This document shows positions 16,858-25,723 of a stretch of 64,000 bases of DNA, piece by piece. Under the pieces are notes generated by a model. That model ran no database searches, had not been told where the DNA came from, and saw only the letters and a program-made list of their open reading frames with translations. Position numbers and translations under genes: made by a program. The number at the start of each line of letters is the position of its first letter. Position 1 is the first letter of the stretch. Source of the DNA: Chryseobacterium salivictor (GTDB lineage: Bacteria; Bacteroidota; Bacteroidia; Flavobacteriales; Weeksellaceae); NCBI RefSeq assembly GCF_004359195.1, contig NZ_CP037954.1, positions 434,001-498,000 of the forward strand, given 5' to 3'.

Positions 16858-17724
16858 TTAATGAATATGTTTTTCGGCATGGTAAGAACTTCTCACCAAT
16901 GGCGAACTTTCTACGTGACGGAATCCCAGACTTCGGGCAAAATCACCGAATTCATTAAACTCTTCCGGAGTAACAAATTTTTTCACGGGCAAATGTTTCT
17001 TTGTCGGCTGCAGATATTGACCGATGGTAATGACATCCACATTGGCATTTCTTATGTCTTCGATGGTTTGGAAAACCTCAGCATTTTCTTCACCTAAACC
17101 AAGCATTAAACCGGTTTTCGTTCTTTTTTGCCCAGCTTCTTTTAAGTAAGAAAGAACTTCTAAACTTCTTTCATATTTCGCCTGAATCCTCACTTCTCTG
17201 GTTAATCTTTTCACGGTTTCCATATTATGGGAAATCACTTCCGGATGAACTTCAATTAAACGATCGATATGTTTGGTGATTCCCTGAAAATCCGGAATCA
17301 ACGTTTCCATGGTTGTTCCGGGAGAAATCCGGCGCACAGCGTGTACTGTTTCTGCCCAAAGAATGGAGCCCATATCTTTCAAATCGTCACGATCTACAGA
17401 AGTTAAAACGGCATGTTTAATTTTCATCAACTTGATAGACCGCGCAACTTTTTCCGGTTCATCCCAATTCACATCCAAAGGTTTCCCTGTTTTTACACCG
17501 CAAAACCCACAACTTCTGGTACAGATATTTCCCAGAATCATAAAAGTCGCAGTTCCTTCACCCCAGCATTCACCCATGTTTGGACAGCTTCCACTTTGGC
17601 AAATGGTGTTGAGTTTATATTTATCAACCAAGGTTCTGAGTTCTCGGTAATTTTTTCCTGTAGGAAGTTTTACGCGAATCCATTTTGGTTTTTGTATCGT
17701 TGTATCGGTAAGTATTTCGTTCAT
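16858..17724 (-). CDS. lipA: LipA: lipoyl synthase
   Basis: This radical-SAM enzyme inserts two sulfurs into protein-bound octanoyl groups to make lipoate. It has the auxiliary cluster cysteines Cys42, Cys47 and Cys53, the radical SAM CTRSCGFC (Cys68, Cys72, Cys75) and the C-terminal RSSYHA serine motif. I choose the ATG at 17724 (MNEILTD, 288 residues). The longer form from 17742 only adds six hydrophobic residues. No lipB is adjacent. Confidence 0.95.
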   Translation of the reverse strand: MNEILTDTTIQKPKWIRVKLPTGKNYRELRTLVDKYKLNTICQSGSCPNMGECWGEGTATFMILGNICTRSCGFCGVKTGKPLDVNWDEPEKVARSIKLMKIKHAVLTSVDRDDLKDMGSILWAETVHAVRRISPGTTMETLIPDFQGITKHIDRLIEVHPEVISHNMETVKRLTREVRIQAKYERSLEVLSYLKEAGQKRTKTGLMLGLGEENAEVFQTIEDIRNANVDVITIGQYLQPTKKHLPVKKFVTPEEFNEFGDFARSLGFRHVESSPLVRSSYHAEKHIH

Positions 17725-17843
17725 TTTAAAGATAAAAAGCAAATTTACAAATTTCTTTCTCTATGGAATGAAATCCGTGGTTGATATATCGGATTTGGGA
17801 TAAATGCCAAAGATTAAAATCGGTCGTTTTTGAAAACACCGAA

Positions 17844-18401
17844 TCAATCATCAGACTCTTTATTTTTGAGCAATTCTGCGAGTAATTTTTTAGCGCGCAT
17901 AATCCTTACTTTGGTATTGGCAACGGTAATATTCTGTTCTTCAGCGATTTCTTTAATGCTTTTTTCTTCAAAGAACCGAAGCTGAATAATATCCTTGTAA
18001 TTAGAATCCAGACTTTCGATGATGGATAAGATTTGTTTTTGATCTTCTTCAGAAATCAGAAGTTCTTCCGGTGAAAGCGCCAGATGATTTTTGAATCCAT
18101 CGAAATTATCGGTAGAATCTTCATTTTCACGGGCTTTTTTTCGCCAGTAATCGATGATAGAATTTTGCGCAATGGTTAGAATCCATGTTTTAAACTGAAA
18201 GTTTGGATCAAATAAATCCAGCTTTGCCAATACTTTGGAAAATACAGAAACCGTAAGTTCATCAGCGACATATTCGTCCTGTACTTTTTTCATTACAAAA
18301 CTGAACACATCTACCCAAAACAGATTGATGAGTTGGGTTTGTGCTTTCTGATTTTTATTTTTCGCAAAAGCAATCAGGGTTAAAAGATCTGTGTTTTTCA
18401 T
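17844..18401 (-). CDS. RNA polymerase ECF-type sigma factor
   Basis: The 185-residue protein has sigma-70 region 2 (about 20-95, with FQFKTWILTIAQNSIIDYWRKK) and region 4 (about 125-180, with FFEEKSIKEIAEEQNITVANTKVRIMRAKKLL). There is no adjacent anti-sigma gene, so its control is unknown. It lies about 120 bases upstream of lipA on the same strand and could be cotranscribed with it. Confidence 0.9.
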   Translation of the reverse strand: MKNTDLLTLIAFAKNKNQKAQTQLINLFWVDVFSFVMKKVQDEYVADELTVSVFSKVLAKLDLFDPNFQFKTWILTIAQNSIIDYWRKKARENEDSTDNFDGFKNHLALSPEELLISEEDQKQILSIIESLDSNYKDIIQLRFFEEKSIKEIAEEQNITVANTKVRIMRAKKLLAELLKNKESDD

Positions 18402-18460
18402 GAATGAAACAAAGATAAGGAATTGCAGAATTAACTTAAGTAGAATCGGCGCTAAATTAG

Positions 18461-18492
18461 TTTGATAAATTTACTTTAAAATCTTATCTTGC
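18461..18492 (+). promoter_or_regulatory. Candidate Bacteroidetes-type promoter for the 18559 gene
   Basis: TTTG at 18461-18464 and TATCTTG at 18485-18491 are separated by 20 bases. This fits the -33 TTTG and -7 TAnnTTTG pattern known for this phylum, with one deviation. It sits about 70 bases before the small gene at 18559 and points toward it. Confidence 0.4.
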
Positions 18493-18558
18493 ATGACTAT
18501 AATAAAATGCAAAATTGAATATAGAGCAATCATAAATTTTAATAAAAATAAATAGAAA

Positions 18559-18858
18559 ATGGATAAGACGAATAAGAAATATAAGAAGGAACTTCTCGCA
18601 TCATTAGAGGGATTGGCGAAAACTGAACATGTTCTATTAGAAACAATGACTAATTTAATGTTGCTGAAAGAACTGAAAGAAAATCAAATCGAATTTAAAA
18701 AAGGAGACACTTTTTCTTTTGAAGACAATATCTTTGATTACAGTGATGATAAAAACGTCAGAAGAATCGCAAAACTTCGCAAAAAAATTCTAAAAACCAT
18801 GCAGAAACTGGTTGAAAACAACGATTTCAAAGATAAAGAAATCGAATTTCTAGCATAG
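18559..18858 (+). CDS. Small charged cytosolic protein of unknown function
   Basis: This 99-residue protein is rich in Lys and Glu and is largely helical by eye, with no signal peptide or cysteines. I do not recognise a family. It appears to be a complete transcription unit with a candidate promoter about 70 bases upstream and a clear terminator 20 bases downstream, which supports it as a real gene. The AUG follows an A-rich leader, normal for this group. Confidence 0.7.
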   Translation: MDKTNKKYKKELLASLEGLAKTEHVLLETMTNLMLLKELKENQIEFKKGDTFSFEDNIFDYSDDKNVRRIAKLRKKILKTMQKLVENNDFKDKEIEFLA

Positions 18859-18874
18859 GATTATTTTAAAAATA

Positions 18875-18909
18875 AAAAACGGCTTCAATAGAATTGAGGC
18901 CGTTTTTTT
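18875..18909 (+). terminator. Rho-independent terminator after the 18559 gene
   Basis: The stem pairs AAAACGGCTTCAAT with ATTGAGGCCGTTTT (one G-U pair) around a 3-base loop, followed by a T run. It sits between two convergent genes and may serve both. Confidence 0.8.
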
Positions 18910-18988
18910 ATTAAAATTTAGAAAAGTATAGTCGTGATCTGTAAAGTTTAATTTAATTAATACTTAAAAAAATAAAAAAACATCTGCT

Positions 18989-19402
18989 TTAATAAGGAAG
19001 TCCACTGAAATAGGTGATTAAATAATAGGCACCCCAACCCACGATCAAAATCATAATAATCCACATCCAGACAGGAATGGTCTGCGGAGTTTCACTTCCT
19101 TCGATGACGAAACTTTTTTGATTTCCTTTGTCGTACGCATTGATCATTAAAGGAAGAATACCATCAACGACATCGTCTTCGTTAAGTCCTTCAACACTGA
19201 TCGAGGGGCCGTTTTTAACGGTGAAATTTATTTTCCGAATTCCTTCCCGGCCCGTTGGCGACTTGCTCACTATTTTCAAAACATGATCCCCATCGGTTAA
19301 TTTCGAGGTATCAAAATCAAATACAATCGGCGTTTTCAGTTCTGCCAAAGGTTTTGCATCGTCATCAATAAAGAGGAAAACGGAACTTCTATCTTTAGTC
19401 AT
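18989..19402 (-). CDS. cbb3-oxidase-associated membrane protein, heme-free CcoP-like anchor
   Basis: The 137-residue protein has an Ig-like beta-rich N-terminal part (about 1-100) and one C-terminal membrane helix (PVWMWIIMILIVGWGAYY). The helix is followed by a short tail ending in GLPY. The helix and its flanks resemble the N-terminal anchor of CcoP, but no CxxCH heme site is present. It is the last gene of the oxidase operon. I infer an accessory subunit that anchors or stabilises the complex. I am unsure of the exact family. Confidence 0.65.
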   Translation of the reverse strand: MTKDRSSVFLFIDDDAKPLAELKTPIVFDFDTSKLTDGDHVLKIVSKSPTGREGIRKINFTVKNGPSISVEGLNEDDVVDGILPLMINAYDKGNQKSFVIEGSETPQTIPVWMWIIMILIVGWGAYYLITYFSGLPY

Positions 19403-19420
19403 CTTCTGATTTTTATGGGA

Positions 19421-19690
19421 TTAATTTAAAATAGAATTCTTAATATGATCTTGCTCTTTTTCCCCGGGTTTTACCAAATACTTTAAAGAATAAATAAAAG
19501 TAAATAGGGTAAGAACTGCGATCACAGCGACGATTATCCAGTCAAAATCACCACGGGGTCCTACTCCGTGGGTAAAGTCTCTGGTTACTTTTGGCTGTTG
19601 AAGTTTACAGGCTTCACATGCTAACGCGAAATTTACCATTAGTAAAAAAAAGACAACTGCGCTATTTCTAATATTTTTCATCGGTTTCAT
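19421..19690 (-). CDS. Small single-span membrane protein of the oxidase operon
   Basis: The 89-residue protein has a signal-like N-terminus (about 1-24), then a CEAC motif in the mature N-terminus, one membrane helix (about 50-72) and a charged cytosolic tail. The two cysteines could bind copper or a thiol partner, for example in oxidase assembly, but that is speculation. It lies 18 bases before the 137-residue gene and 41 bases after the diheme subunit, so it is almost surely cotranscribed. Confidence 0.65.
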   Translation of the reverse strand: MKPMKNIRNSAVVFFLLMVNFALACEACKLQQPKVTRDFTHGVGPRGDFDWIIVAVIAVLTLFTFIYSLKYLVKPGEKEQDHIKNSILN

Positions 19691-19731
19691 TTAATGTTAT
19701 TTAATAAGTGAAAAGCAATTAATATATCCAT

Positions 19732-20721
19732 TTACTTGAGCTGATCCATCACTGCTTTTACCTGCTCTAAAGTCACCGGTTTCGCATTATTTCCCCATGA
19801 AGATCTTTCATGATTCATAATCGCGGTCACCATTTCCGGCGTAAAGTTGGCATTTTTTCCAACCGCAGGCATTGGCCCATATCCCGGTCTTCCGGTATAA
19901 CCGGTCATAATAATCGTCACGTAAACTGAAATATCGTCCCCTGTCACAATCGGACTTCCCTTTAAAGGTGGGAAAGCTCCCGGCAATCCTTCGCCCGTAG
20001 CCTGGTGACAACTTGCGCAGTTCGCAGTGAATAGTTCTCCGCCATCTGGCAAAGCACTTGCACCACCACCAGCCGATTTCTTTACTTCTTTTTTATAAAG
20101 AAATTCCTGCGGTTTGATACCTTCCGGTAATTTTGTCTGTTTCAAACTTAATAAGTATGCAACGAGTTGAAGTGCTTTCTTCGTAGGAACGATTTTTTTA
20201 AATTTATTTTTAAGAAATTCCGGCGGCACCTTAACTTCAATATCGCCTTTGTCTAAATAATCTTTTTCTTCAAAAAGAAATGAAAAAGAAGGCATTATTG
20301 ATTCATTCACTACCGCTCTGGGCTGGTACAAATGAAGCAATTGCCAATCGCTGCTCGGTTGTCTTTCGCCAATAGCAGTTAAATCCGGACCGGTTCTTTC
20401 TGATCCTAATAAATTGGCCGTATTTCTCCAAAAATCCATCCGGTGGTTGCCGGCATAATCTGCAGGAATACTTGGCCTGCTTCCGAACACTTTATCCATT
20501 TCAACTTCTCTAACTTGCTGCGTATGGCAGGCAATACAGCCATTTTCTACGTAGATGGCTTTTCCGGCAAGCTCATCTTTGGTTAAAGGTTTTGCATCGG
20601 GAAGAGGTTTATAAATTTGCTGATTGGTAAAAGCAGGTAAAATCGCGATCTGTAACGTAAGGAACAGAAACAGGATCAGGGCTGACCAAAACAAAGTTTT
20701 ATGATTATTTAAAAATTCCAT
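19732..20721 (-). CDS. Diheme cytochrome c subunit, fused CcoO-like and CcoP-like domains
   Basis: The 329-residue protein has one N-terminal membrane helix (about 10-30). A CcoO-like domain follows with heme site CIACH at 62-66, the TGPDL stretch typical of CcoO and Met143 as likely axial ligand. A second c-type domain has CASCH at 235-239 with likely axial Met284 (GPMP). Classical cbb3 oxidases keep the monoheme CcoO and diheme CcoP separate, so here one heme of CcoP appears to have moved onto CcoO. It carries electrons from a periplasmic or quinol-linked donor to the catalytic subunit encoded 9 bases upstream. Confidence 0.82.
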   Translation of the reverse strand: MEFLNNHKTLFWSALILFLFLTLQIAILPAFTNQQIYKPLPDAKPLTKDELAGKAIYVENGCIACHTQQVREVEMDKVFGSRPSIPADYAGNHRMDFWRNTANLLGSERTGPDLTAIGERQPSSDWQLLHLYQPRAVVNESIMPSFSFLFEEKDYLDKGDIEVKVPPEFLKNKFKKIVPTKKALQLVAYLLSLKQTKLPEGIKPQEFLYKKEVKKSAGGGASALPDGGELFTANCASCHQATGEGLPGAFPPLKGSPIVTGDDISVYVTIIMTGYTGRPGYGPMPAVGKNANFTPEMVTAIMNHERSSWGNNAKPVTLEQVKAVMDQLK

Positions 20722-20730
20722 TATTCCAAT

Positions 20731-22482
20731 TTATTTTGTGGGGAAGTATACTGTCTTTTTAAGCTGTCTTTTGGCTTCCAAAATTTCTGCGGGCGTTCTT
20801 GGGATGATGATCTCTTGTTTTCGGTTGACCATCTTATAAAAATTATAGGCAAAAACAAAGTGCGAAATCCACATCATTGTACCACCTATTGCACGCCACA
20901 ACCAGTACGGAGCCATCAATACCACACTTTGAATAAATGGTTTACTGTCCATCCAAAGCAATCCTTTCTGTGTGGAACCGATCATCAATGAAAAGGTATA
21001 AAACAGCAATCCGATTAAGGCCAACCAAAAGTGAATACCGACCATCGTTTTGGGTGGTTCTTTTCCGGTAATTCTTGGAACTAAAGTATAAATAAATGCC
21101 CAAAGCATAAAGGTGATAATCCCATACATCGTTAAATGCGAGTGAGCGACTGTGAAATCGGTAAAGTGCCAAATTAAATTCGTAAACCGGAATGCTTCTA
21201 CAGTTCCCTGCATTGAGCCCGTGAAGTAGAAGACAATACCTATGAGATAAAATGGAAGCGTATAAGAAGTTTTCACCTGATGCCAGGCTCCATTAAAAGT
21301 AAGTAAAAAGTTGGCCGTTCCCGCCACCACAGGAATCACCATACCGACACTCGCCACAATAGCAACCGTCTGCATCCACCACGGAATGGCACTGAAAATA
21401 AAGTGGTGACTTCCGATCAAAGTATAAAATATAATTTGGGTCCAAAAGGCCAGGATTCCCAAACTGTAAGAATAGATCGGTTTATTAAGCTGCTGGGGAA
21501 GAAAATAATACATCAAACCCAAAGTTAAAAACATAAACCACATCCCTACTCCCTGGTGCATATAATAACCCTGAATGATTGTTTCTGCCAGTCCATCTTG
21601 CCACAAAGGAATATAAGCCACAACCAAAATAACAATAACGTACATCATTGCGGCAATAATATACCAGTTGGAAACATAGATTTCTCTGGTAACACGTTTC
21701 GCTACGGTCGTCAGAAAATTATAAAGTGAAAGAACAATTCCTGCAGCAAAAACCGCCATTATCGGCCAGATATATTCCCGGTATTCACCACCGCCATTAT
21801 TAATTCCAGCCATTAATGAAACTGTTCCCGTCAATACTGCAATGTTCATGAGGATTAATGTATACCACCCGATTTTAAGACTGTGAATTTCTATATTACT
21901 CACCCGTGGAATTACATAATAAGAAAGTCCCACCATAGCAAAAGATGCCCAGCCCCAAAAAACCATATTGGTGTGCACAGGACGAAGCCGCCCAAAACTT
22001 AACCAGCTGACATGATCTGCATCCGGCGCAACAAATTTAATCCCCAGATATTCGCCGACTGTAGTCCCAAAAAGCAACCAGAAAACAGCAAAACCGAGAA
22101 AATAAAGAATCAGTTTTGCCAATTCCGGAGAAATATATTTCTGTGGGACAAAACTTTTTTTATGCGGAATAACCCTCAACTCTTCGATCGCGTTGATATT
22201 ATGGATAATTCCCTTTTCGTCTGAAGGAGGAATTTTACCGGAGAGTTCATTGTGGGGAAGTTGATAAGCCTCCTCGATTTTTCTTTTTTCGTAGAACGCA
22301 AGTTCTTCGGGAGAAAGGTTTTCTAATTTTTTATTGAATTCAAACAGCTTACGCCGGTTACGCAGGTCTTTGTACGTAGCATAAGTCTTCACGACAGCGA
22401 TCAGCAAACCAACAAGTACCGGTATTAAAATCAGCAGTACCGTAATCTGAATTCCCGATTCCCCAAATATTGAATTATTCAT
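20731..22482 (-). CDS. cbb3-type oxidase catalytic subunit, CcoN-like, with N-terminal extension
   Basis: The 583-residue heme-copper oxidase has the complete C-type active site: GRLRPVHTN (His170, low-spin heme), His309, His359 and His360 (CuB), His447 (high-spin heme) and His449 (low-spin heme). Tyr353 lies six residues before His359 and 44 after His309, the same spacing as the cross-linked His-Tyr pair in Pseudomonas and Vibrio CcoN. This argues for oxygen reduction over NO reduction. About 110 extra N-terminal residues form one membrane helix plus a charged cytosolic segment, absent from classical CcoN. Its start is 48 bases after the Rrf2 regulator gene. Confidence 0.88.
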   Translation of the reverse strand: MNNSIFGESGIQITVLLILIPVLVGLLIAVVKTYATYKDLRNRRKLFEFNKKLENLSPEELAFYEKRKIEEAYQLPHNELSGKIPPSDEKGIIHNINAIEELRVIPHKKSFVPQKYISPELAKLILYFLGFAVFWLLFGTTVGEYLGIKFVAPDADHVSWLSFGRLRPVHTNMVFWGWASFAMVGLSYYVIPRVSNIEIHSLKIGWYTLILMNIAVLTGTVSLMAGINNGGGEYREYIWPIMAVFAAGIVLSLYNFLTTVAKRVTREIYVSNWYIIAAMMYVIVILVVAYIPLWQDGLAETIIQGYYMHQGVGMWFMFLTLGLMYYFLPQQLNKPIYSYSLGILAFWTQIIFYTLIGSHHFIFSAIPWWMQTVAIVASVGMVIPVVAGTANFLLTFNGAWHQVKTSYTLPFYLIGIVFYFTGSMQGTVEAFRFTNLIWHFTDFTVAHSHLTMYGIITFMLWAFIYTLVPRITGKEPPKTMVGIHFWLALIGLLFYTFSLMIGSTQKGLLWMDSKPFIQSVVLMAPYWLWRAIGGTMMWISHFVFAYNFYKMVNRKQEIIIPRTPAEILEAKRQLKKTVYFPTK

Positions 22483-22530
22483 ATGGAAATATTAAAAGAT
22501 AAAATTGTCCTTTATTGTAGTAAAAAAAAG

Positions 22531-22965
22531 CTACCGTTTCAAAAACGTTATTCCATCAGAAACCTCTTCAGCCAGTAATTTTAAAGAAGTATTACTTAAG
22601 GTTTCTCTCATTTCCTCCCGAATCTTTCTAAAATTGAAATGCATTGGGCAAGGTTTCTGTCCATCACATCTTCTAAGACCGAGAGTACAGTTTTCAAAAA
22701 TCCCGTCACCATCAATCGCGAGCACAATGCTTAAGAGTGATATTGTATTTAAATGTTCTTCCGTTATAAAAAAACCACCGGTAGGACCTTTTAAGGAAGA
22801 AAGTATTTCGGTTTTAGTTAATTTCTGTAAAATCTTCGCCATAAATGCAGGCGGAGAATCGGTATGTTTTGCAACTTCTATTAAACTTACTTTATGATTA
22901 TTGCGGGAATGTTTAGCGACATAAATGGCTGCACGAATTCCATATTCACATGATTTTGAAAACAT
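22531..22965 (-). CDS. Rrf2-family regulator with three conserved-type cysteines
   Basis: The 144-residue protein is an Rrf2 winged-helix regulator: CEYGIRAAIYVA at the start, PPAFMAKILQKL in the recognition region and LKGPTGGFF in the wing. Cys93, Cys100 and Cys106 lie where NsrR and IscR bind a Fe-S cluster, and the spacing is close to that of Bacillus NsrR. It heads the oxidase operon and probably senses NO, oxygen or Fe-S status to control it. NsrR identity is inference only. Confidence 0.85.
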   Translation of the reverse strand: MFSKSCEYGIRAAIYVAKHSRNNHKVSLIEVAKHTDSPPAFMAKILQKLTKTEILSSLKGPTGGFFITEEHLNTISLLSIVLAIDGDGIFENCTLGLRRCDGQKPCPMHFNFRKIREEMRETLSNTSLKLLAEEVSDGITFLKR

Positions 22966-23064
22966 ATCTTTCTAAGTAACAACAAATATAGAAAAAAAAA
23001 TAATAAAAGACAACACCGTCTTCTATTATTTTCCTTTGTATTTGAAAATAAATGGAATTTTAAT

Positions 23065-23931
23065 TTAAGCCATCAAAGGAATATGAATATTCATTTTGAA
23101 TTCTTTATTGATGGCTTCAATAAAATGAGCGGATAAAAGCGGAGATGCTTTTTCGATATTCTGATGGACAAAGAAATACAGATTTTCCAAACCTTCTTTT
23201 TCCCAAACTTTAATGCGGTCTATCCAATCATCGAGTCGCGTGTAATCGCTGTCTGCATTGGCTCCGACGTATCTGATAAAGGCAGTCGGCGTGGTGAGAC
23301 GCATGTGCAGCATATCTCTTCTGCCCGCCGTATCTACGATGATATTGGTAACAGCATACTTTTCAAAAAGATCCATTGTTTTGTTGAAAATTTCTTCATC
23401 TGCAAACCATTCACTATTTCTTAATTCCACCGCAAGCGGAACTTCTTTTGGCCAGTCCTGCACAAATTTTTCCAACCGCTCATAATCTTTTGGTTTAAAA
23501 TTATCATGAAGCTGAAGGAAAACCATTCCCAGTTTTTCATCAAAATTTAAAACAGAGGTCGCAAACTGAGTCACAACATCGGTGATATTTAACAATCTTC
23601 TGTAATGAGAAACCGTATTTGGGATTTTCGGAAAGAACTTAAAACCTGGCGGCGTTTTCTCTTTCCAGATCAATACCTGCTCCGGTGAGGGCATTCCGTA
23701 AAAAGTAGCATTCAGCTCAATTGAATTAAACTGTGTAGAATAATAGGTTAATTCGTCTTTTGTTCCTTTTGGATAAAATCCTTTCAAATCAGTTTTGTTC
23801 CATTTGGCACATCCGATAAAAACATTGAATTTTTTGGATGTATTGTCCTTTAAAATTTCTTTTGTTCTCGGATGATCTTTGGGAAGGGTAAAATCAATTT
23901 GCGATGGGTCTTCAACTTGTCCGAATTTCAT
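23065..23931 (-). CDS. DUF72 (YecE-like) TIM-barrel protein
   Basis: The 288-residue protein matches DUF72: FIGCAKWNKTDLKGFYP near the start, YYSTQFNSIELNATFYGMP, and FFPKIPNTVSHYRRL. The family has a TIM-barrel fold with no settled biochemical function. It stands alone between the Rrf2 gene and nrdA. Confidence 0.88.
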   Translation of the reverse strand: MKFGQVEDPSQIDFTLPKDHPRTKEILKDNTSKKFNVFIGCAKWNKTDLKGFYPKGTKDELTYYSTQFNSIELNATFYGMPSPEQVLIWKEKTPPGFKFFPKIPNTVSHYRRLLNITDVVTQFATSVLNFDEKLGMVFLQLHDNFKPKDYERLEKFVQDWPKEVPLAVELRNSEWFADEEIFNKTMDLFEKYAVTNIIVDTAGRRDMLHMRLTTPTAFIRYVGANADSDYTRLDDWIDRIKVWEKEGLENLYFFVHQNIEKASPLLSAHFIEAINKEFKMNIHIPLMA

Positions 23932-24004
23932 AGTGATTATAATTTGAGGTTTAAAGTTATGGAATTTTGAATTTATCCGGTCATCATTAAACCAATTTTA
24001 CTTA

Positions 24005-24036
24005 AAAAACCACAGAAATAATTCCGTGGTTTTTCT
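24005..24036 (-). terminator. Rho-independent terminator after nrdA
   Basis: AAAAACCAC (24005-24013) pairs with GTGGTTTTT (24026-24034) around a 12-base loop, with a T run on the minus strand. It lies 35 bases past the nrdA stop. Confidence 0.7.
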
Positions 24037-24067
24037 TTATTCTTTTGTCTTTACTCTTTTAGCTAAA

Positions 24068-25723
24068 TTACGCTTCACAACTTGAGCACGTCACAAAATT
24101 CACCATCATTTCCTTAGAAACAGAAGAACTTCTTTGATAATATAAAGATTTTACTCCTTTTTTCCAGGCTTCGATGTACAGGTAATTCACATCTTTCACC
24201 GGCATGGTCGATGGAATTTGCAAGTTCAGTGATTGTGCCTGATCGATGTACTGTTGTCTTTGTGCCGCCTGAGAAATAATTTCCATTGGGGAAATCTCTC
24301 TAAATGTTTTAAATACTGCTTTTTCTTCATCACTCAATTCCGCGATATTCTGAACAGAACCGTGATTCAACATAATGGTTCTCCATGTATCTTCGTTGTC
24401 TATTCCTTTTTCCTGAAGTAATTTTGCGAGGTATTTATTTTTACGCATAAAGTTTCCTTTCGCCAAACCTGCTTTATAATAATTGGAAGCAAACGGCTCG
24501 ATTCCCGGTGAAGTCTGTCCTAAAATAGCAGAACTGGAAGTGGTAGGTGCAATCGCCATGGTGGTGGTATTTCTTAAACCATAACCTTTCAACAATTCCG
24601 GTTCTCCGTAAATATTGGCCAGTTCCTGAGACGCGACCACCGACTGCTCTTTAATTTGTCTGAAAGCTTTTGCATTAAACTGAGTAGCCTCAAAACTTTC
24701 AAACGGAATCCTATTTTTCTGCAGATAAGAATGATATCCAAGAACTCCCAAACCAAGCGCTCTGTGACGCAAAGCAAAAGTTCTGGCGCCATTTAAATAA
24801 TAATTCCCTTCTGTCTTTTCAATAAATTCAGACAAAACCGCATCTAAGAAATAGATTGCCAATTTCACGGCATCGGTATCTTTCCACTCGTCGTACAATT
24901 CTAAGTTCATCGACGAAAGACAGCAGATAAAAGATTCTGCTTCGCTGGAAGGCAGCATGATTTCAGAACACAAGTTACTCGCATTCACGGTCATTCCTAA
25001 ATCTTTATAAACCTGAGGTTTGTTTCTGTTCACATTATCGGTAAAGAAAATATACGGTAAACCTTTCTGCTGGCGACTTTCAAGAACCCGCGCCCAGATT
25101 TTACGTTTGTCCATATCACCATCGATCATATCCTGCATCCAATAATCAGGTACACAAATTCCGGTGAATAAATTCTGGATCGGACTTCCAATATCTTTAA
25201 TCGATAAAAATTCTTCAATATCTCCGTGGTCCACATCCAGATACGCGGCAAAAGCACCACGGCGAACGCCACCTTGAGAAACCACATCCATCGCAGTATC
25301 ATACAATTTCATAAAAGAAACGGCACCCGAAGATTTTCCGTTATCGGTTACGGCGGTTCCCCGATTTCTCAATTCCCCGAAATAGCCGGAAGTTCCGCCA
25401 CCAATTTTGGTCTGCATGATTACTTCGCCTAATTTATGCGTAATTCCTTCGATATTATCAGGAACATGAACATTGAAACAGGAAATCGGCAACCCTCTTT
25501 CCGTTCCCATATTGGCCCAAACCGGTGAGGAAAAACTGATCCACCCTTTTCTGATCATTTCTTCGAAAGCAGGTTGCAATTCAGGTTTATAAAGTCTTTT
25601 CGCAGCAGCAGAAGTAATTCTGAGGATTGCACCGTCAACAGTTTCTCCTTTTAATAAATATCCCCGGTTCAACATTTGCTCCGACTCTTCGTTCAGCCAC
25701 CAAATTTTGTTTTGTTCTTCCAT
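24068..25723 (-). CDS. nrdA: NrdA: class I ribonucleoside-diphosphate reductase, large subunit
   Basis: The 551-residue protein is the catalytic alpha subunit that reduces ribonucleotides to deoxyribonucleotides. It has NLCSEI with the active-site Asn, Cys and Glu, a TTTMAIAPTTSSS phosphate-binding stretch, and the C-terminal redox pair CSSC before EA. It is short because the N-terminal ATP-cone found in E. coli NrdA is missing, so activity control by dATP through that domain should be absent. It is encoded after nrdB on the same strand, with a 442-base spacer full of repeats. Confidence 0.93.
   Translation of the reverse strand: MEEQNKIWWLNEESEQMLNRGYLLKGETVDGAILRITSAAAKRLYKPELQPAFEEMIRKGWISFSSPVWANMGTERGLPISCFNVHVPDNIEGITHKLGEVIMQTKIGGGTSGYFGELRNRGTAVTDNGKSSGAVSFMKLYDTAMDVVSQGGVRRGAFAAYLDVDHGDIEEFLSIKDIGSPIQNLFTGICVPDYWMQDMIDGDMDKRKIWARVLESRQQKGLPYIFFTDNVNRNKPQVYKDLGMTVNASNLCSEIMLPSSEAESFICCLSSMNLELYDEWKDTDAVKLAIYFLDAVLSEFIEKTEGNYYLNGARTFALRHRALGLGVLGYHSYLQKNRIPFESFEATQFNAKAFRQIKEQSVVASQELANIYGEPELLKGYGLRNTTTMAIAPTTSSSAILGQTSPGIEPFASNYYKAGLAKGNFMRKNKYLAKLLQEKGIDNEDTWRTIMLNHGSVQNIAELSDEEKAVFKTFREISPMEIISQAAQRQQYIDQAQSLNLQIPSTMPVKDVNYLYIEAWKKGVKSLYYQRSSSVSKEMMVNFVTCSSCEA

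Noticed and set aside
18989-22482. Operon as an NO reductase
   Set aside because: The NsrR-like regulator suggested it, but the active-site tyrosine and CcoN-type motifs support an oxygen reductase.
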